In this document: positions 8,661-16,781 of the stretch, piece after piece
Layout of the letters: each line of letters opens with the position of its first letter
How positions within the stretch are numbered: the first letter of the stretch is position 1
Assembly: GCA_025457785.1 (NCBI GenBank)
Contig: JALOTS010000004.1
Coordinates: 1 to 26,881, forward strand
Reading direction: 5' to 3'
DNA from: Pontiellaceae bacterium
GTDB taxonomy: Bacteria > Verrucomicrobiota > Kiritimatiellia > Kiritimatiellales > Tichowtungiaceae
Length of the DNA: 26,881 nt
Notes under the pieces: model-generated
The model's database searches: none
What the model saw: only the letters and a program-made list of their open reading frames with translations
Told to the model about the DNA's origin: nothing
Program-made: the position numbers and the translations under genes

Positions 8661-9515
8661 ATGAACTGTGAACCGATGCATGCGGGAGAACCTCGTTCAC
8701 CGAGAAAAAAACGGGCGCTCAACTTCCTTTCGGTGATCGTTATCTTTTACCTTACTCTATTGCATGCGGGGCCCGGATGGTTTCGTGTGGTTAATATCCT
8801 GCCTGAGAAGTATCAGGAATGTGGCGCGGTCGATCTGAAAGTTACGCCCGAACTGCGTTATGGTTACGTGTCAGCGCAGCATGGCGCTTTTCTGGTCAAG
8901 ACACAAAATGGCCCGACGTTCACATCGTATCAACCGAACAACGATTACGAAAAGGTTGAATTCGATTGGATGAAAAAGGATCTTGAGTCGTATCCGCGCC
9001 GGGCAAATCTAGAGGCTGTTTTTTACGGAACAGTCTGGGCGTACGCCTTCGTGCTGGTTCCATGGTTAAGATGGAAGATGCAGGGCGTTCGTTGGCCGGG
9101 CCGCACCATCCTCAGGGGATTATTCTGGGCCAGCGGATGGGCGCTGATCGCGACACCCCTGATCCTGCTTGATTACGGCGCTTCGCTGTACACCACATGG
9201 AATGGTCCCGGAGCCTTGAGCTGGAGCGGCCCCTACTTTGGCACCGTAACGGGCTTTAACGCTGAAACGATCTCGTACCGTACTTTCGTAGAATTCACCG
9301 GTGCGCCAGCGACAATTTCCCTGATAAACTGGGTGCCTGAGGGTCTCGATCTTTCAACCCGGGATTATGTATTCTGGAGCGGGATTCTCTTTTACGGCAT
9401 ATTCGGATGTATTCTTGAAGCCGGCGGCAGTACCATACGGGCTTTCATCCGCAGGAAAGAAACGGCGCAGAACAGGAAATCCGGAAACCCTACCGGTACA
9501 GAGGAACAAAGCTAA
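8661..9515 (+). CDS. Membrane protein of unknown function in the RyR/STAND cluster
   Basis: The 284-residue product has hydrophobic helices at about 20-35, 119-136, 150-171 and 236-252. A soluble segment of about 80 residues lies between the first and second helix, and a basic tail ends the protein. I recognise no family or catalytic motif. It lies 24 bases after the RyR-TrkA gene and 17 bases before the STAND gene, so it is almost certainly in one transcript with both. Its upstream region AAAGAATGAT is a weak ribosome site, which suggests translational dependence on the preceding gene. From context it could be a second subunit of the membrane module or a membrane effector. The sequence itself does not show which. 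Confidence 0.75.
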   Translation: MNCEPMHAGEPRSPRKKRALNFLSVIVIFYLTLLHAGPGWFRVVNILPEKYQECGAVDLKVTPELRYGYVSAQHGAFLVKTQNGPTFTSYQPNNDYEKVEFDWMKKDLESYPRRANLEAVFYGTVWAYAFVLVPWLRWKMQGVRWPGRTILRGLFWASGWALIATPLILLDYGASLYTTWNGPGALSWSGPYFGTVTGFNAETISYRTFVEFTGAPATISLINWVPEGLDLSTRDYVFWSGILFYGIFGCILEAGGSTIRAFIRRKETAQNRKSGNPTGTEEQS

Positions 9516-9532
9516 GAGCGAGGAGCATTCGG

Positions 9533-12500
9533 ATGTCGAGCAACTGGAAAACGGTCCGCGTATTCATTTCCTCGACCTTCCGCGACATGCACGCGGAGCG
9601 GGATCATCTGGTGCGCTTCGTTTTCCCGCAACTGCGGCAGGAATTGCTGCAATGGCGAATCCATCTCGTGGATGTGGATCTGCGCTGGGGCGTAACCAGC
9701 GATCAGGACGCTTCGGAAGTTTGCCGCGAAGTTGTGGATGAATGTCATCCGCGCTTTCTTTGTATGCTGGGCGGACGCTACGGCTGGGTGCCGGACGGAA
9801 AACCCCGCTCCATCACGGCCGATGAGGTTCATTACGGGGTGCTGGACCGCGAAGCCACTCAGCGCGGTTTTGCGCATTTCTATTTCCGCGAAGAGAGTTC
9901 CACAGCTGCGATGGAGGAAACCACACTGGGCGAATTCCGCGAGCCTCAAGGCAGTGACAGTCAGAAAGCACTGACCAAACTCAAACAGGCCATTGCCGAT
10001 GCGGGATTAAACCCATTCACCTACCCCGCACACTGGGACAAGCAGAGCCGCCGGTTGATCGGTCTCGCGAAATTCGGCCAGCAGGTTCACGACGATCTGC
10101 TTCGCAGTATGAAAGACGACCCCGAACTGCGCGATCGCTTCACGGAGTCCACCGAAAAACCAGATGAGTTCACGGAAGAAAATGCGGCGATGGAAGCGTT
10201 CATTGAAGAACGCACTCAACGCTTCGTCCTCGGCAGTCGCAAAACCGTCATGGATGAACTGCTCGCCCATGCAAACAGCACAGGTGGCAATGGCTATCTT
10301 TGTCTTGTCGGCACACCCGGCTCCGGCAAATCCGCCCTCCTCGCCCAATTCTCTAGGTCTTTTTCCGACTCATCACTTATCGCTCAAAGCTCATCGCTTC
10401 TCATAAATCACTTCGTCGGCGCCAGCGCGGGCTCAACCGATGTACGACGGACCTTGCGGCGGCTGTGTCATGAACTGATTGATGGTGCCGGCATCACCGC
10501 CGAGATTCCCGAAGACCCCGAAAAGCTCCGCGCGACCTTTCCTGAAATTCTCAAACAAGCTTCCGAAAAGAAACACGTCGTGATCCTTCTCGATGCGGTC
10601 AATCAATTCGATTCGACGACTCAGTTGGATGGACTGATGTGGCTTCCGGAAGAACTGACGGCGAATGTGCGGATCATTCTATCCGCGATGTCAGAAGTCT
10701 GCGGTCAGAGGCCTGCAGACGATCCTCGGTCTTCAGTCGTCAGTCCTCTTGACGCACTCCGTCACCGACGAATCCCGCCGAGGGAAATCGCGCTGGAACC
10801 GCTCACGGCAGAGGATACCCAAGCCATCATCACGGAATTCCTCCACCGCTACCGGAAGTCCATGACGGACGACCAACGTGCGGCGCTGCTGGCCAAGGCC
10901 GATGCCGGCACCCCGTTATATCTGCTGGTCGCGTTGGAGGAACTCCGCACGCTGGGTGTTTCTAGGCAGATTGCCGACAGTCGCGACCAAGAACGGGCCG
11001 TCCTCGAATTGATCGCGCAACTGCCGCCGGACACCCGGGGGTTGTTCATCTGGATCCTGAAGCGGCTGGAGGATGACGATGGTTTTCGCAACAGTTCTGG
11101 TCAAATAATCGGGTCAAAACTGGTATCTAAGTTTGCCTCGCTCTTGGGCGTAAGCCGTCACGGCTTAAGCCAGCAGGAACTCGTGGAACTCCTGTCGCCC
11201 AGTGATGCTAAAGCGAGCCCGCCCATCGAGCCCGATCCTCAAGGCAACGTGGCCGCCCTCATACAACTCCTGCGTCCCTACCTGATGCAACGCGGCGAAC
11301 TACTCGACTTCTACCATGGCCAGTTCCGGGAGGCGGCGGCGACCTCCTACCTGTCATCTCCGGCTGCCGACCACGATGCACGCCGCGACTTGGCTCGTTA
11401 TTTTGATGGCCAGACAAACCATGTCGCCTCCGATAGTGCTACTGTTCCGGCCAACCCCCGCAAACTAGTCGAGTTGCCCTGGCAACGACTACAGATGGTA
11501 CGAGTTTCCCAGGAAGGAAACCTATGGGCCGAATTGGGCCGCGCGATGGATGATCTGATACGACTGTTCACAGATCTTTCCTTTCTTGAATCCAAGACGC
11601 AAGCCGGTTTGGCATTTGAACTCTTCTCAGAGTTTACCGCAACTGTCCAGGCCGCGAGACGACGGGGTAGGCCAGACACGCCAGCCTTGGATCTGATAGA
11701 CCGAATCATGCGCAGCCATGGACAGCGAATTGCTTCCTTTCCAGAAAGTCTTCTGGGAATCATCCAAGGATCGCTTTGTAATGATGCACCATCCAATGAT
11801 TGGTCAGTGCAGCACTTGGTTTCGAAATGGGAGAAGGCGAAGGTTTCTCCTTGGCTCAAGACTATCTATCGTTCTCAGCGTGCGTGCGCTCAATTGCTGG
11901 AATCCCGCCTGAGCGCGCCTTCTGGAGTGCAGAGCCTTTGGTTTGCTGCTCCAGAGAATCTGCTGATGGCCGTCGATAGCGAGGGGGGCCGGACTGCGTG
12001 GAACCTTGCGGATCAGAGTCCGATCTCGGTCATTGGTCCAGTCGGTGCGGGCAAGGCGGAATTCTGGCTGGTTGGCTACTCGAACCCGGTGTCTTTTAGA
12101 AAGGACGGTTGTGAAGCTGGTTGGAAACACACCAATCACCCCGACTCCGCGTTTGAAATCCAAGTTCTCGAACAGCAGGGGGCGATCTCTCCGGGCAGGT
12201 TCTTGGCGGTCGTCGACTTGAGAACAAAGCAACTGCTTGCGAGTTGGCGTCCTCACGGTGACGAGATCGGGGTTCTTACTTTCCTGGGCAACCCGCATCG
12301 CTTTGCCACTACAGCGCGCGGCGAAATTGCCGTTTGGGATATTTCATCCCTGGCGTATGAAGGCGCAGCGGCAACCAACTCAAGTTTCCCCGTTTCGGGA
12401 CACGGTAACGAGGTCAAAGGGATTGACCTGGACCCTTGTGGCGAGCGTTGCATCTCGATCGGGCTGGGCGGTGACTGCCTCGTCTGGAATATCAAGGGTA

Positions 12501-14101
12501 AGCACGTGGCACAGCAAGTTCGGCTTCACGAACTCTATAGTGGCTACCTCAGTTATGTCTGCTTCCTGCCCGACCACAGGACTGCTTTGGTGGTCCACGA
12601 TGATATATGCGCCCCCCAGGGCTATTACCTCGTTGATACGGATACTGGACAGTCTCGACCATTACGATTCGAGATCGCGCATCCGCCGGTGCGGATGTTT
12701 TCGCGCAATCCCCCGGTAACAGCAGACAGGTTTAAGATTGTCGCGGTTGCCAAAGAAACAGGACGTGTGCTGTGGCGCAATTGCCAGCCGCCGTTTTATA
12801 TCACCGAAACCAATCTTACCGAAGTGACCTCGGATGGGACAAGCGCAGCGGACTCATGTAGTCGCTATATGCCTGAAAATCCGGTATCGCTCCGGGGAGC
12901 AATGCAAATAGGCGATCTACTGTGCCTCTCGTGCTGCGGTCAAATGCTTTTGCGATTCGACCCGCTCACGTGGCAGGTGTTTGTGAAAAGCGGAGACAGT
13001 ATTGCAGATGAGCTGGGTTTATTGTGGAAAGGGGCCACGACACTCCTGGAATGGACCTTTGACGGTTTAGGTGAGGTGAACTGGTTAAGCGAGGAACAGC
13101 CCTCCAAGCGAATCGCGTGGTCGCAAAACGCCAGCATGTCCATAGCGGCAGACAACCATACTGGTACAGTGGCTTTCATAAACCTGGGATGTCCTGAGCC
13201 GCGTATTCGGCACGTGGAAGCCCATGCGGGCGAGACCATCGCCTGCGCCATTCGCGCCGATGGTCGTATTGGCGTGACGGTCGGCCGAGACCGGAAGCTG
13301 ACCCTCTGGGATTGTGCGGACGCGCGGGCCCTGGCGACTTTGCCGCTGGACTTCGTCCCCAGTTGTTGTGCGATATCGGCCGATGGTCGCGTCATCGCCG
13401 TCGGAATGCACGGAGGCGAGGTTCTCTTTCTGTCGCCGCAGTGCGTGCCCGATTGTGTAGTACCAACAAGGACCGAGCTTCTGCAGAATGAAAGGGCTGT
13501 CCTCACTCGGTTTCGTGTTAGGATGCCGGAAGGAGTCACGGAACTGACGGACTTTGACCTGCTCTTGTCGTTGGCAACCAGTACAGCGTTACAGCCGCCT
13601 TTACGGACAGCCGCTCGGGAGCGAATTACCGAGTGTGTAGGCAATCGCTATTGGGAGGATGAGACCCTGCGCCGAGCCACACGCTTTGTCGAGGAACTCG
13701 CGCATAGCGACGCGGAGGCCACGGTTCGCGTTGCGGCCACTAACGCTCTTTCCGACCTTGTCTCGCTCGATAAGTTGGCATCCGATGCGAACGCGGAGGT
13801 AGCTGGTGCTGCAACGATCCGAAAACGGTTACTTGCCGAAACCATCTGGTTCGTCCGCGTGCGAAGCGTGGACCTGACAGAGTGCCTCGAACTTGTGAAC
13901 TTGCTGAAGGGATGTTGTGGCGAAGACGTGAAAATGTGCAGCGCAGGTGGCAAGTACTACAACGGGAAATCAATGATTGAGGTTGTCTTCTCTGTTGAAC
14001 CCGCTGGAAAGCGGGTGGGCTTCGTAATTGATCCCCGAGATGAGGCCACTTGCTTAAGAGCGTTGGCCACTCTGGATTGGCTTGTACGTGCATCACGATG
14101 A
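9533..14101 (+). CDS. DUF4062 - STAND (NACHT-like) NTPase - WD40 protein
   Basis: This is a 1522-residue protein with a strong ribosome site (GAGGAG). Residues 7-120 are a DUF4062 domain: VRVFISSTFRDMHAERDHL, DLRWGVT and LGGRYGWVP are hallmark segments. A P-loop NTPase of the STAND class follows, with Walker A GTPGSGKS at 260-267 and a Walker B-like VVILLDAVNQFDS at 349-361. Helical regions run to about 790. WD40-like blades occupy about 795-1305, with clear examples ending GEIAVWDI, DCLVWNI and KLTLWDC. The last 200 residues are helical and include a HEAT-like stretch. STAND proteins commonly act as signal-sensing switches, with the propeller as sensor. Here DUF4062 would be the output or adaptor domain. 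Two low-complexity segments near 275-293 and 391-404 look like later insertions. It is the last gene of the cluster. Confidence 0.88.
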   Translation: MSSNWKTVRVFISSTFRDMHAERDHLVRFVFPQLRQELLQWRIHLVDVDLRWGVTSDQDASEVCREVVDECHPRFLCMLGGRYGWVPDGKPRSITADEVHYGVLDREATQRGFAHFYFREESSTAAMEETTLGEFREPQGSDSQKALTKLKQAIADAGLNPFTYPAHWDKQSRRLIGLAKFGQQVHDDLLRSMKDDPELRDRFTESTEKPDEFTEENAAMEAFIEERTQRFVLGSRKTVMDELLAHANSTGGNGYLCLVGTPGSGKSALLAQFSRSFSDSSLIAQSSSLLINHFVGASAGSTDVRRTLRRLCHELIDGAGITAEIPEDPEKLRATFPEILKQASEKKHVVILLDAVNQFDSTTQLDGLMWLPEELTANVRIILSAMSEVCGQRPADDPRSSVVSPLDALRHRRIPPREIALEPLTAEDTQAIITEFLHRYRKSMTDDQRAALLAKADAGTPLYLLVALEELRTLGVSRQIADSRDQERAVLELIAQLPPDTRGLFIWILKRLEDDDGFRNSSGQIIGSKLVSKFASLLGVSRHGLSQQELVELLSPSDAKASPPIEPDPQGNVAALIQLLRPYLMQRGELLDFYHGQFREAAATSYLSSPAADHDARRDLARYFDGQTNHVASDSATVPANPRKLVELPWQRLQMVRVSQEGNLWAELGRAMDDLIRLFTDLSFLESKTQAGLAFELFSEFTATVQAARRRGRPDTPALDLIDRIMRSHGQRIASFPESLLGIIQGSLCNDAPSNDWSVQHLVSKWEKAKVSPWLKTIYRSQRACAQLLESRLSAPSGVQSLWFAAPENLLMAVDSEGGRTAWNLADQSPISVIGPVGAGKAEFWLVGYSNPVSFRKDGCEAGWKHTNHPDSAFEIQVLEQQGAISPGRFLAVVDLRTKQLLASWRPHGDEIGVLTFLGNPHRFATTARGEIAVWDISSLAYEGAAATNSSFPVSGHGNEVKGIDLDPCGERCISIGLGGDCLVWNIKGKHVAQQVRLHELYSGYLSYVCFLPDHRTALVVHDDICAPQGYYLVDTDTGQSRPLRFEIAHPPVRMFSRNPPVTADRFKIVAVAKETGRVLWRNCQPPFYITETNLTEVTSDGTSAADSCSRYMPENPVSLRGAMQIGDLLCLSCCGQMLLRFDPLTWQVFVKSGDSIADELGLLWKGATTLLEWTFDGLGEVNWLSEEQPSKRIAWSQNASMSIAADNHTGTVAFINLGCPEPRIRHVEAHAGETIACAIRADGRIGVTVGRDRKLTLWDCADARALATLPLDFVPSCCAISADGRVIAVGMHGGEVLFLSPQCVPDCVVPTRTELLQNERAVLTRFRVRMPEGVTELTDFDLLLSLATSTALQPPLRTAARERITECVGNRYWEDETLRRATRFVEELAHSDAEATVRVAATNALSDLVSLDKLASDANAEVAGAATIRKRLLAETIWFVRVRSVDLTECLELVNLLKGCCGEDVKMCSAGGKYYNGKSMIEVVFSVEPAGKRVGFVIDPRDEATCLRALATLDWLVRASR
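10355..10411. repeat. In-frame low-complexity segment in the STAND NTPase, first
   Basis: The DNA repeats ACTCATC/GCTCAT-like words and encodes a serine-leucine run (SDSSLIAQSSSLLINH) directly after the Walker A helix. Base composition and simplicity differ from the flanking codons. It may be a short repeat insertion tolerated as a loop. Confidence 0.45.
10693..10750. repeat. In-frame low-complexity segment in the STAND NTPase, second
   Basis: Repeated words of the type GGTCTTCAGTC and GTCAGTCCTC encode DDPRSSVVSPL in the loop after the strand IILSAMS. In related STAND ATPases this position continues directly into the next helix. The segment resembles simple text-like repeats found read-through in other PVC proteins, by my recollection only. 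Confidence 0.4.
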
Positions 14102-14120
14102 TTACCATGGTGCTACAAGA

Positions 14121-14145
14121 AAAGGGGTCAGAGGAAAAGGGGACG
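14121..14145. repeat. Imperfect GGGGTCAG/GGGGAC tandem words upstream of the RAYT fragment
   Basis: Two similar words, AAAGGGGTCAGAGG and AAAAGGGGACGTT, lie back to back between the STAND stop codon and the RAYT start. Such G-rich words commonly flank RAYT genes. The octamer GGGGTCAG occurs inverted in the repeat at 1-121. Confidence 0.4.
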
Positions 14146-14216
14146 TTCATTGTATTATATTGATTATCAGCATGATATATTTATATTAACGCAAATTATC
14201 TCCGGAGAATAAGGTT

Positions 14217-14318
14217 GTGCCCAGAACAGCCAGAGTTTTTCAGCATTCCGTTTGCTATCACGTTATGAATCGCGGCGTGAACCGACAGGATGTTTTTTTC
14301 GATGATGATGACCGGTAG
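14217..14318 (+). pseudogene. Truncated REP-associated tyrosine transposase (RAYT, Y1_Tnp) N-terminus
   Basis: A GTG start follows GGAG at about ten bases. The reading frame gives 33 residues, V/M-PRTARVFQHSVCYHVMNRG followed by VNRQDVFFDDDDR, then TAG. This is the characteristic beginning of RAYT proteins (the HVMNRG block precedes the HUH motif), whose full length is normally 150-300 residues. The HUH motif and catalytic tyrosine are missing. No continuation was recognised downstream. RAYTs are domesticated Y1 transposases thought to spread REP palindromes. The fragment follows immediately after the STAND gene. Confidence 0.8.
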
Positions 14319-14482
14319 CGCGCTTATGAGAATGCTGGGGTGGTAGATACGCGCTTTGGCTATTTTCGCCGTTGTGCCCGAAGTTTCATGCGAGGTTTCC
14401 GAAGTACTCCTGAGTGATCCTGTTTCCGCATTTCCATCACCCACTCCGTTTCAACCCATTCTTCGCCGCCGCAGGGGAAAGT

Positions 14483-14509
14483 ATGAAGGATGAATTATGA
14501 ATGATGAAG
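14483..14509. repeat. ATGAATGATGAAG-type simple repeat
   Basis: The stretch is built from ATGAAGGATGA / ATTATGA / ATGATGAAG words, a quasi-periodic unit of about seven to ten bases. It lies between the RAYT fragment and the TPR-like remnant, and contains that remnant's start codon. Confidence 0.5.
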
Positions 14510-14656
14510 GGAGTCTCCCGCCGCGAGAAAGGCACCGACCACGAGGAGACCTTGGCCCACCTGACCGCATTGGTGGTACATCTGGAAAACGCCGACAAAC
14601 CAGATGAAGCTTCCGAATACAGACGCGGGCATGATAGAGTGTCGGAGTTGAGGTGA
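14501..14656 (+). pseudogene. Small ORF resembling a TPR-repeat remnant
   Basis: The 51-residue ORF starts at ATG 14501 and ends at TGA 14654-14656. Its middle, EETLAHLTALVVHLENADK, followed by PDEASEYRR, fits the tetratricopeptide consensus (L..L......G...EA...YRR). Full TPR proteins have several such units; only one is present. Its start lies inside a simple repeat and no ribosome site is seen. It is more likely the 3' end of a lost gene than a functional small protein. The rest of the 14319-14696 stretch shows nothing else I can identify. Confidence 0.35.
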
Positions 14657-14696
14657 TCAGATAAACTCTGGAGGGCACATAAAACAACCGGGCAAG

Positions 14697-15725
14697 GTGA
14701 TCGTGGCGTGTGTGTTCGCATTGCTGCTGATCGGGCTCGTTATGCGAGTTTCGAGAGTGGTGGCGACCCATGCAAATGAAGCCACGATGGAACGGGTCTT
14801 TATAGAAACAGCCCCGGCCGTCGCGGGCTGTCTGTTACTGTTCGGACTGGCCTGCGTGCCTGCCGGAAGACTCCGCCGGATCAGTCCGTTCGTTGTGCTG
14901 GCCGGATTAGTGATACTTCTGTCTGCCCTTTTTCCCGGGATGCATTTCCCATCATCCGAAATTGCCCTGTTGCTGGTGGTTCTGTTCCTCGCATGGTGGC
15001 TGACGAAACTGCACTATCCAGAAGTCACAGATGCGCAACACCGTATCCCCTTCCGGCAGTTTTTAGTGGCGATGGTCTTTATCGGTCTGGAGATGACGCT
15101 GCTGTTGCTGCAACCGGATTATCACACCGGCCTGATCGTCGGAATCACAGCGCTGCTTATCCTGTTTCGCGCCGATTGGTATTGGTCGTCCATCATCGTT
15201 TGCGCCTACACCCCGGTTTTGATGTTTCCATTCCTTGTCAAACCGCAGCGGTGGATACGTCTCCTGGATTTCTATTCGAGCCGACCCGACAAGTCTGTGC
15301 CCGCGTGGGATCTCGGAAGCCTTCTTGCGAATTCCGGCTGGACGGGCGCCGGATTAGGAAGCAGTCGGAATTTCGGAAACTTCCCGGACGATGCCACCGG
15401 CAGTTTCATTGCTTCGTTGATCGGCGAGGAACTGGGCGGCATCGCGCTGCTGGGTATCCTGGCCATCCTGATCCTCCTCGTTACAGCACTGGTTCAACTG
15501 GCGCGAAAAACCGCCGATCCGTTCGGGAGCTGGCTGGCATCGGGTGTGGCAACGTGGATTACTGCGCTGTCGCTGATTCACTTCGCGGTGCTGGCCCAGT
15601 GGTTACCTCTGCGAGCTGTGCCTCTGCCCTTTGTGAGCGCTCAACCCGTAACCCTGTGCGCGCTGATGGCGGCGATAGGAATGGTTCTGAGTGCGACGGC
15701 ACTGCCGCGAAAGGATACACCATGA
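14697..15725 (+). CDS. Divergent SEDS-family (FtsW/RodA-like) membrane protein
   Basis: The 342-residue protein has about nine or ten hydrophobic helices. Family signatures are present: QPDYHTGLIVGITALLIL (compare QPDLGTALVL), GWTGAGLGSSRNFGNFPDD and FIASLIGEELGGIALLG (compare TDFIFAVIGEELG). SEDS proteins polymerise peptidoglycan glycan strands together with a class B PBP. Here the aspartate that precedes FIFA in FtsW/RodA is replaced by serine, which questions catalysis. The annotated GTG start has no ribosome site at normal distance; GGAGGG at 14670-14675 lies close to an ATA codon at 14679 in the same frame. The gene overlaps the next ORF by ATGA. It could also be a SEDS paralogue in cell-wall control. 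Confidence 0.75.
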   Translation: MIVACVFALLLIGLVMRVSRVVATHANEATMERVFIETAPAVAGCLLLFGLACVPAGRLRRISPFVVLAGLVILLSALFPGMHFPSSEIALLLVVLFLAWWLTKLHYPEVTDAQHRIPFRQFLVAMVFIGLEMTLLLLQPDYHTGLIVGITALLILFRADWYWSSIIVCAYTPVLMFPFLVKPQRWIRLLDFYSSRPDKSVPAWDLGSLLANSGWTGAGLGSSRNFGNFPDDATGSFIASLIGEELGGIALLGILAILILLVTALVQLARKTADPFGSWLASGVATWITALSLIHFAVLAQWLPLRAVPLPFVSAQPVTLCALMAAIGMVLSATALPRKDTP

Positions 15726-15841
15726 AAGGCAGGCATGAACGGGCGTATACAGAAATCGTTTCGGACTCCCGTGCCGTAAATGCCTTTCCAAAGATTGAAA
15801 AACAGGAGCTGTTGAATGAGTCTGCTGCATCCATTTCGTGA
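15722..15841 (+). CDS. Tiny ORF coupled between SEDS and mtfA
   Basis: An ATG overlaps the SEDS stop codon (ATGA) and opens a 39-residue frame that overlaps mtfA by 26 bases. The product is hydrophilic and charged (MKGRHERAYTEIVSDSRA at its start). The overlaps suggest coupling, but no homologue is recognised. The segment may simply be the spacer carrying the mtfA ribosome site (CAGGAG). Confidence 0.3.
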   Translation: MKGRHERAYTEIVSDSRAVNAFPKIEKQELLNESAASIS

Positions 15842-16613
15842 TCACCACAGGAAAGAACTCGGCGAACAGCCATTCCCCTCTGCCTGGTCGCAAATCATAG
15901 ACCGGAACGTGCCCTGCTGCCGGGGTCTCCACTCGGACGAGCGGGAACGACTGGAAAATTTGATCAAGGTATTCATAGCCGAAAAACATTTCGAGGGGTG
16001 CGGCGGCATGACCGTCACCGATGAAATCAAGGTCACAATTGCGGCTCAGGCCTGCCTGCTGCTGCTCAACATCCACCACAACTATTATGAACGGCTGGTT
16101 AGCATTCTGGTGTATCCGGAGAGCTTCAATTTTGAACAGGAAGAACAGGGCCTTGCGGCGGGTACTGTATCCGTAATAAATATGCCGGTGTCGGGTCTCT
16201 CATCGAGCTGCGGGGTCGTGGTGTTGTCCTGGCCGGACACGATGGCCGGCGCACGGAGACCCGACGACGGGATGAATGTTGTTTTCCACGAGTTCGCCCA
16301 CCAGCTTGATCAACTGGACGGCACGATGAACGGTACACCCACTCTGGATAGTGCATCCATGTACCGCGAATGGGCGCAGGTGCTCGGTTCGGAATATAAA
16401 CGTCTGCAGGAAGAAGTTGAGACGAACAGGCCATCCATCATCTCGGACTACGGGGCCACGAAACCGGCGGAGTTTTTCGCCGTGGTGACGGAGCTCTTTT
16501 TCGAGCGGCCGGTTGAACTCCGGCAGCAGCACCCTGCCCTGTACGACGAATTCAGAAAGTACTATCGTCAGGATCCTGCCGTACAACGAAGAAACAATCC
16601 TGTTTTGAGCTAG
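15816..16613 (+). CDS. mtfA: MtfA-like zinc metallopeptidase (M90)
   Basis: The protein has 265 residues, normal for MtfA. The zinc motif HEFAH lies at 158-162, followed by QLDQLDG. The third ligand region PAEFFAVVTELFFERP, at 217-232, provides the conserved glutamate E219. Family knowledge: MtfA is a cytosolic gluzincin-type aminopeptidase. In Escherichia coli it binds the repressor Mlc and so modulates glucose PTS expression; the function in this phylum is unknown. The ATG at 15816 is supported by AGGAG seven bases upstream. It lies in a probable operon after the SEDS-like gene, and the convergent SDR gene lies beyond a GC-rich hairpin region. Confidence 0.88.
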   Translation: MSLLHPFRDHHRKELGEQPFPSAWSQIIDRNVPCCRGLHSDERERLENLIKVFIAEKHFEGCGGMTVTDEIKVTIAAQACLLLLNIHHNYYERLVSILVYPESFNFEQEEQGLAAGTVSVINMPVSGLSSSCGVVVLSWPDTMAGARRPDDGMNVVFHEFAHQLDQLDGTMNGTPTLDSASMYREWAQVLGSEYKRLQEEVETNRPSIISDYGATKPAEFFAVVTELFFERPVELRQQHPALYDEFRKYYRQDPAVQRRNNPVLS

Positions 16614-16686
16614 CCTGATCTATTCATAATTCAGGCCAGCAGCGTTTTCTGAAAAACTATAGACAGTCCATCTGTATGGAGAAACA

Positions 16687-16719
16687 GCGGCCTCGCTGTC
16701 CGTGGCCGCCGGAGCCGGC
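16687..16719. repeat. GC-rich overlapping inverted repeats between convergent genes
   Basis: GCGGCC (16687-16692) pairs with GGCCGC (16704-16709), and GCCGG (16708-16712) pairs with CCGGC (16715-16719). The two hairpins overlap, so they are alternatives. They lie between the ends of mtfA and the SDR gene. No T-run follows within the stem vicinity on either strand, so a rho-independent terminator is not proven. The remainder of 16614-16781 shows nothing further. Confidence 0.5.
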
Positions 16720-16781
16720 GACCCTCCAAAAAACAGGGCTGCATTTCTTTCCAACGCGCTCTAATAACCGCTGACTGGTCA

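Noticed and set aside
14196..14444. 82-codon minus-strand ORF over the RAYT scar
   Set aside because: Antisense to the recognisable RAYT fragment; no known motif.
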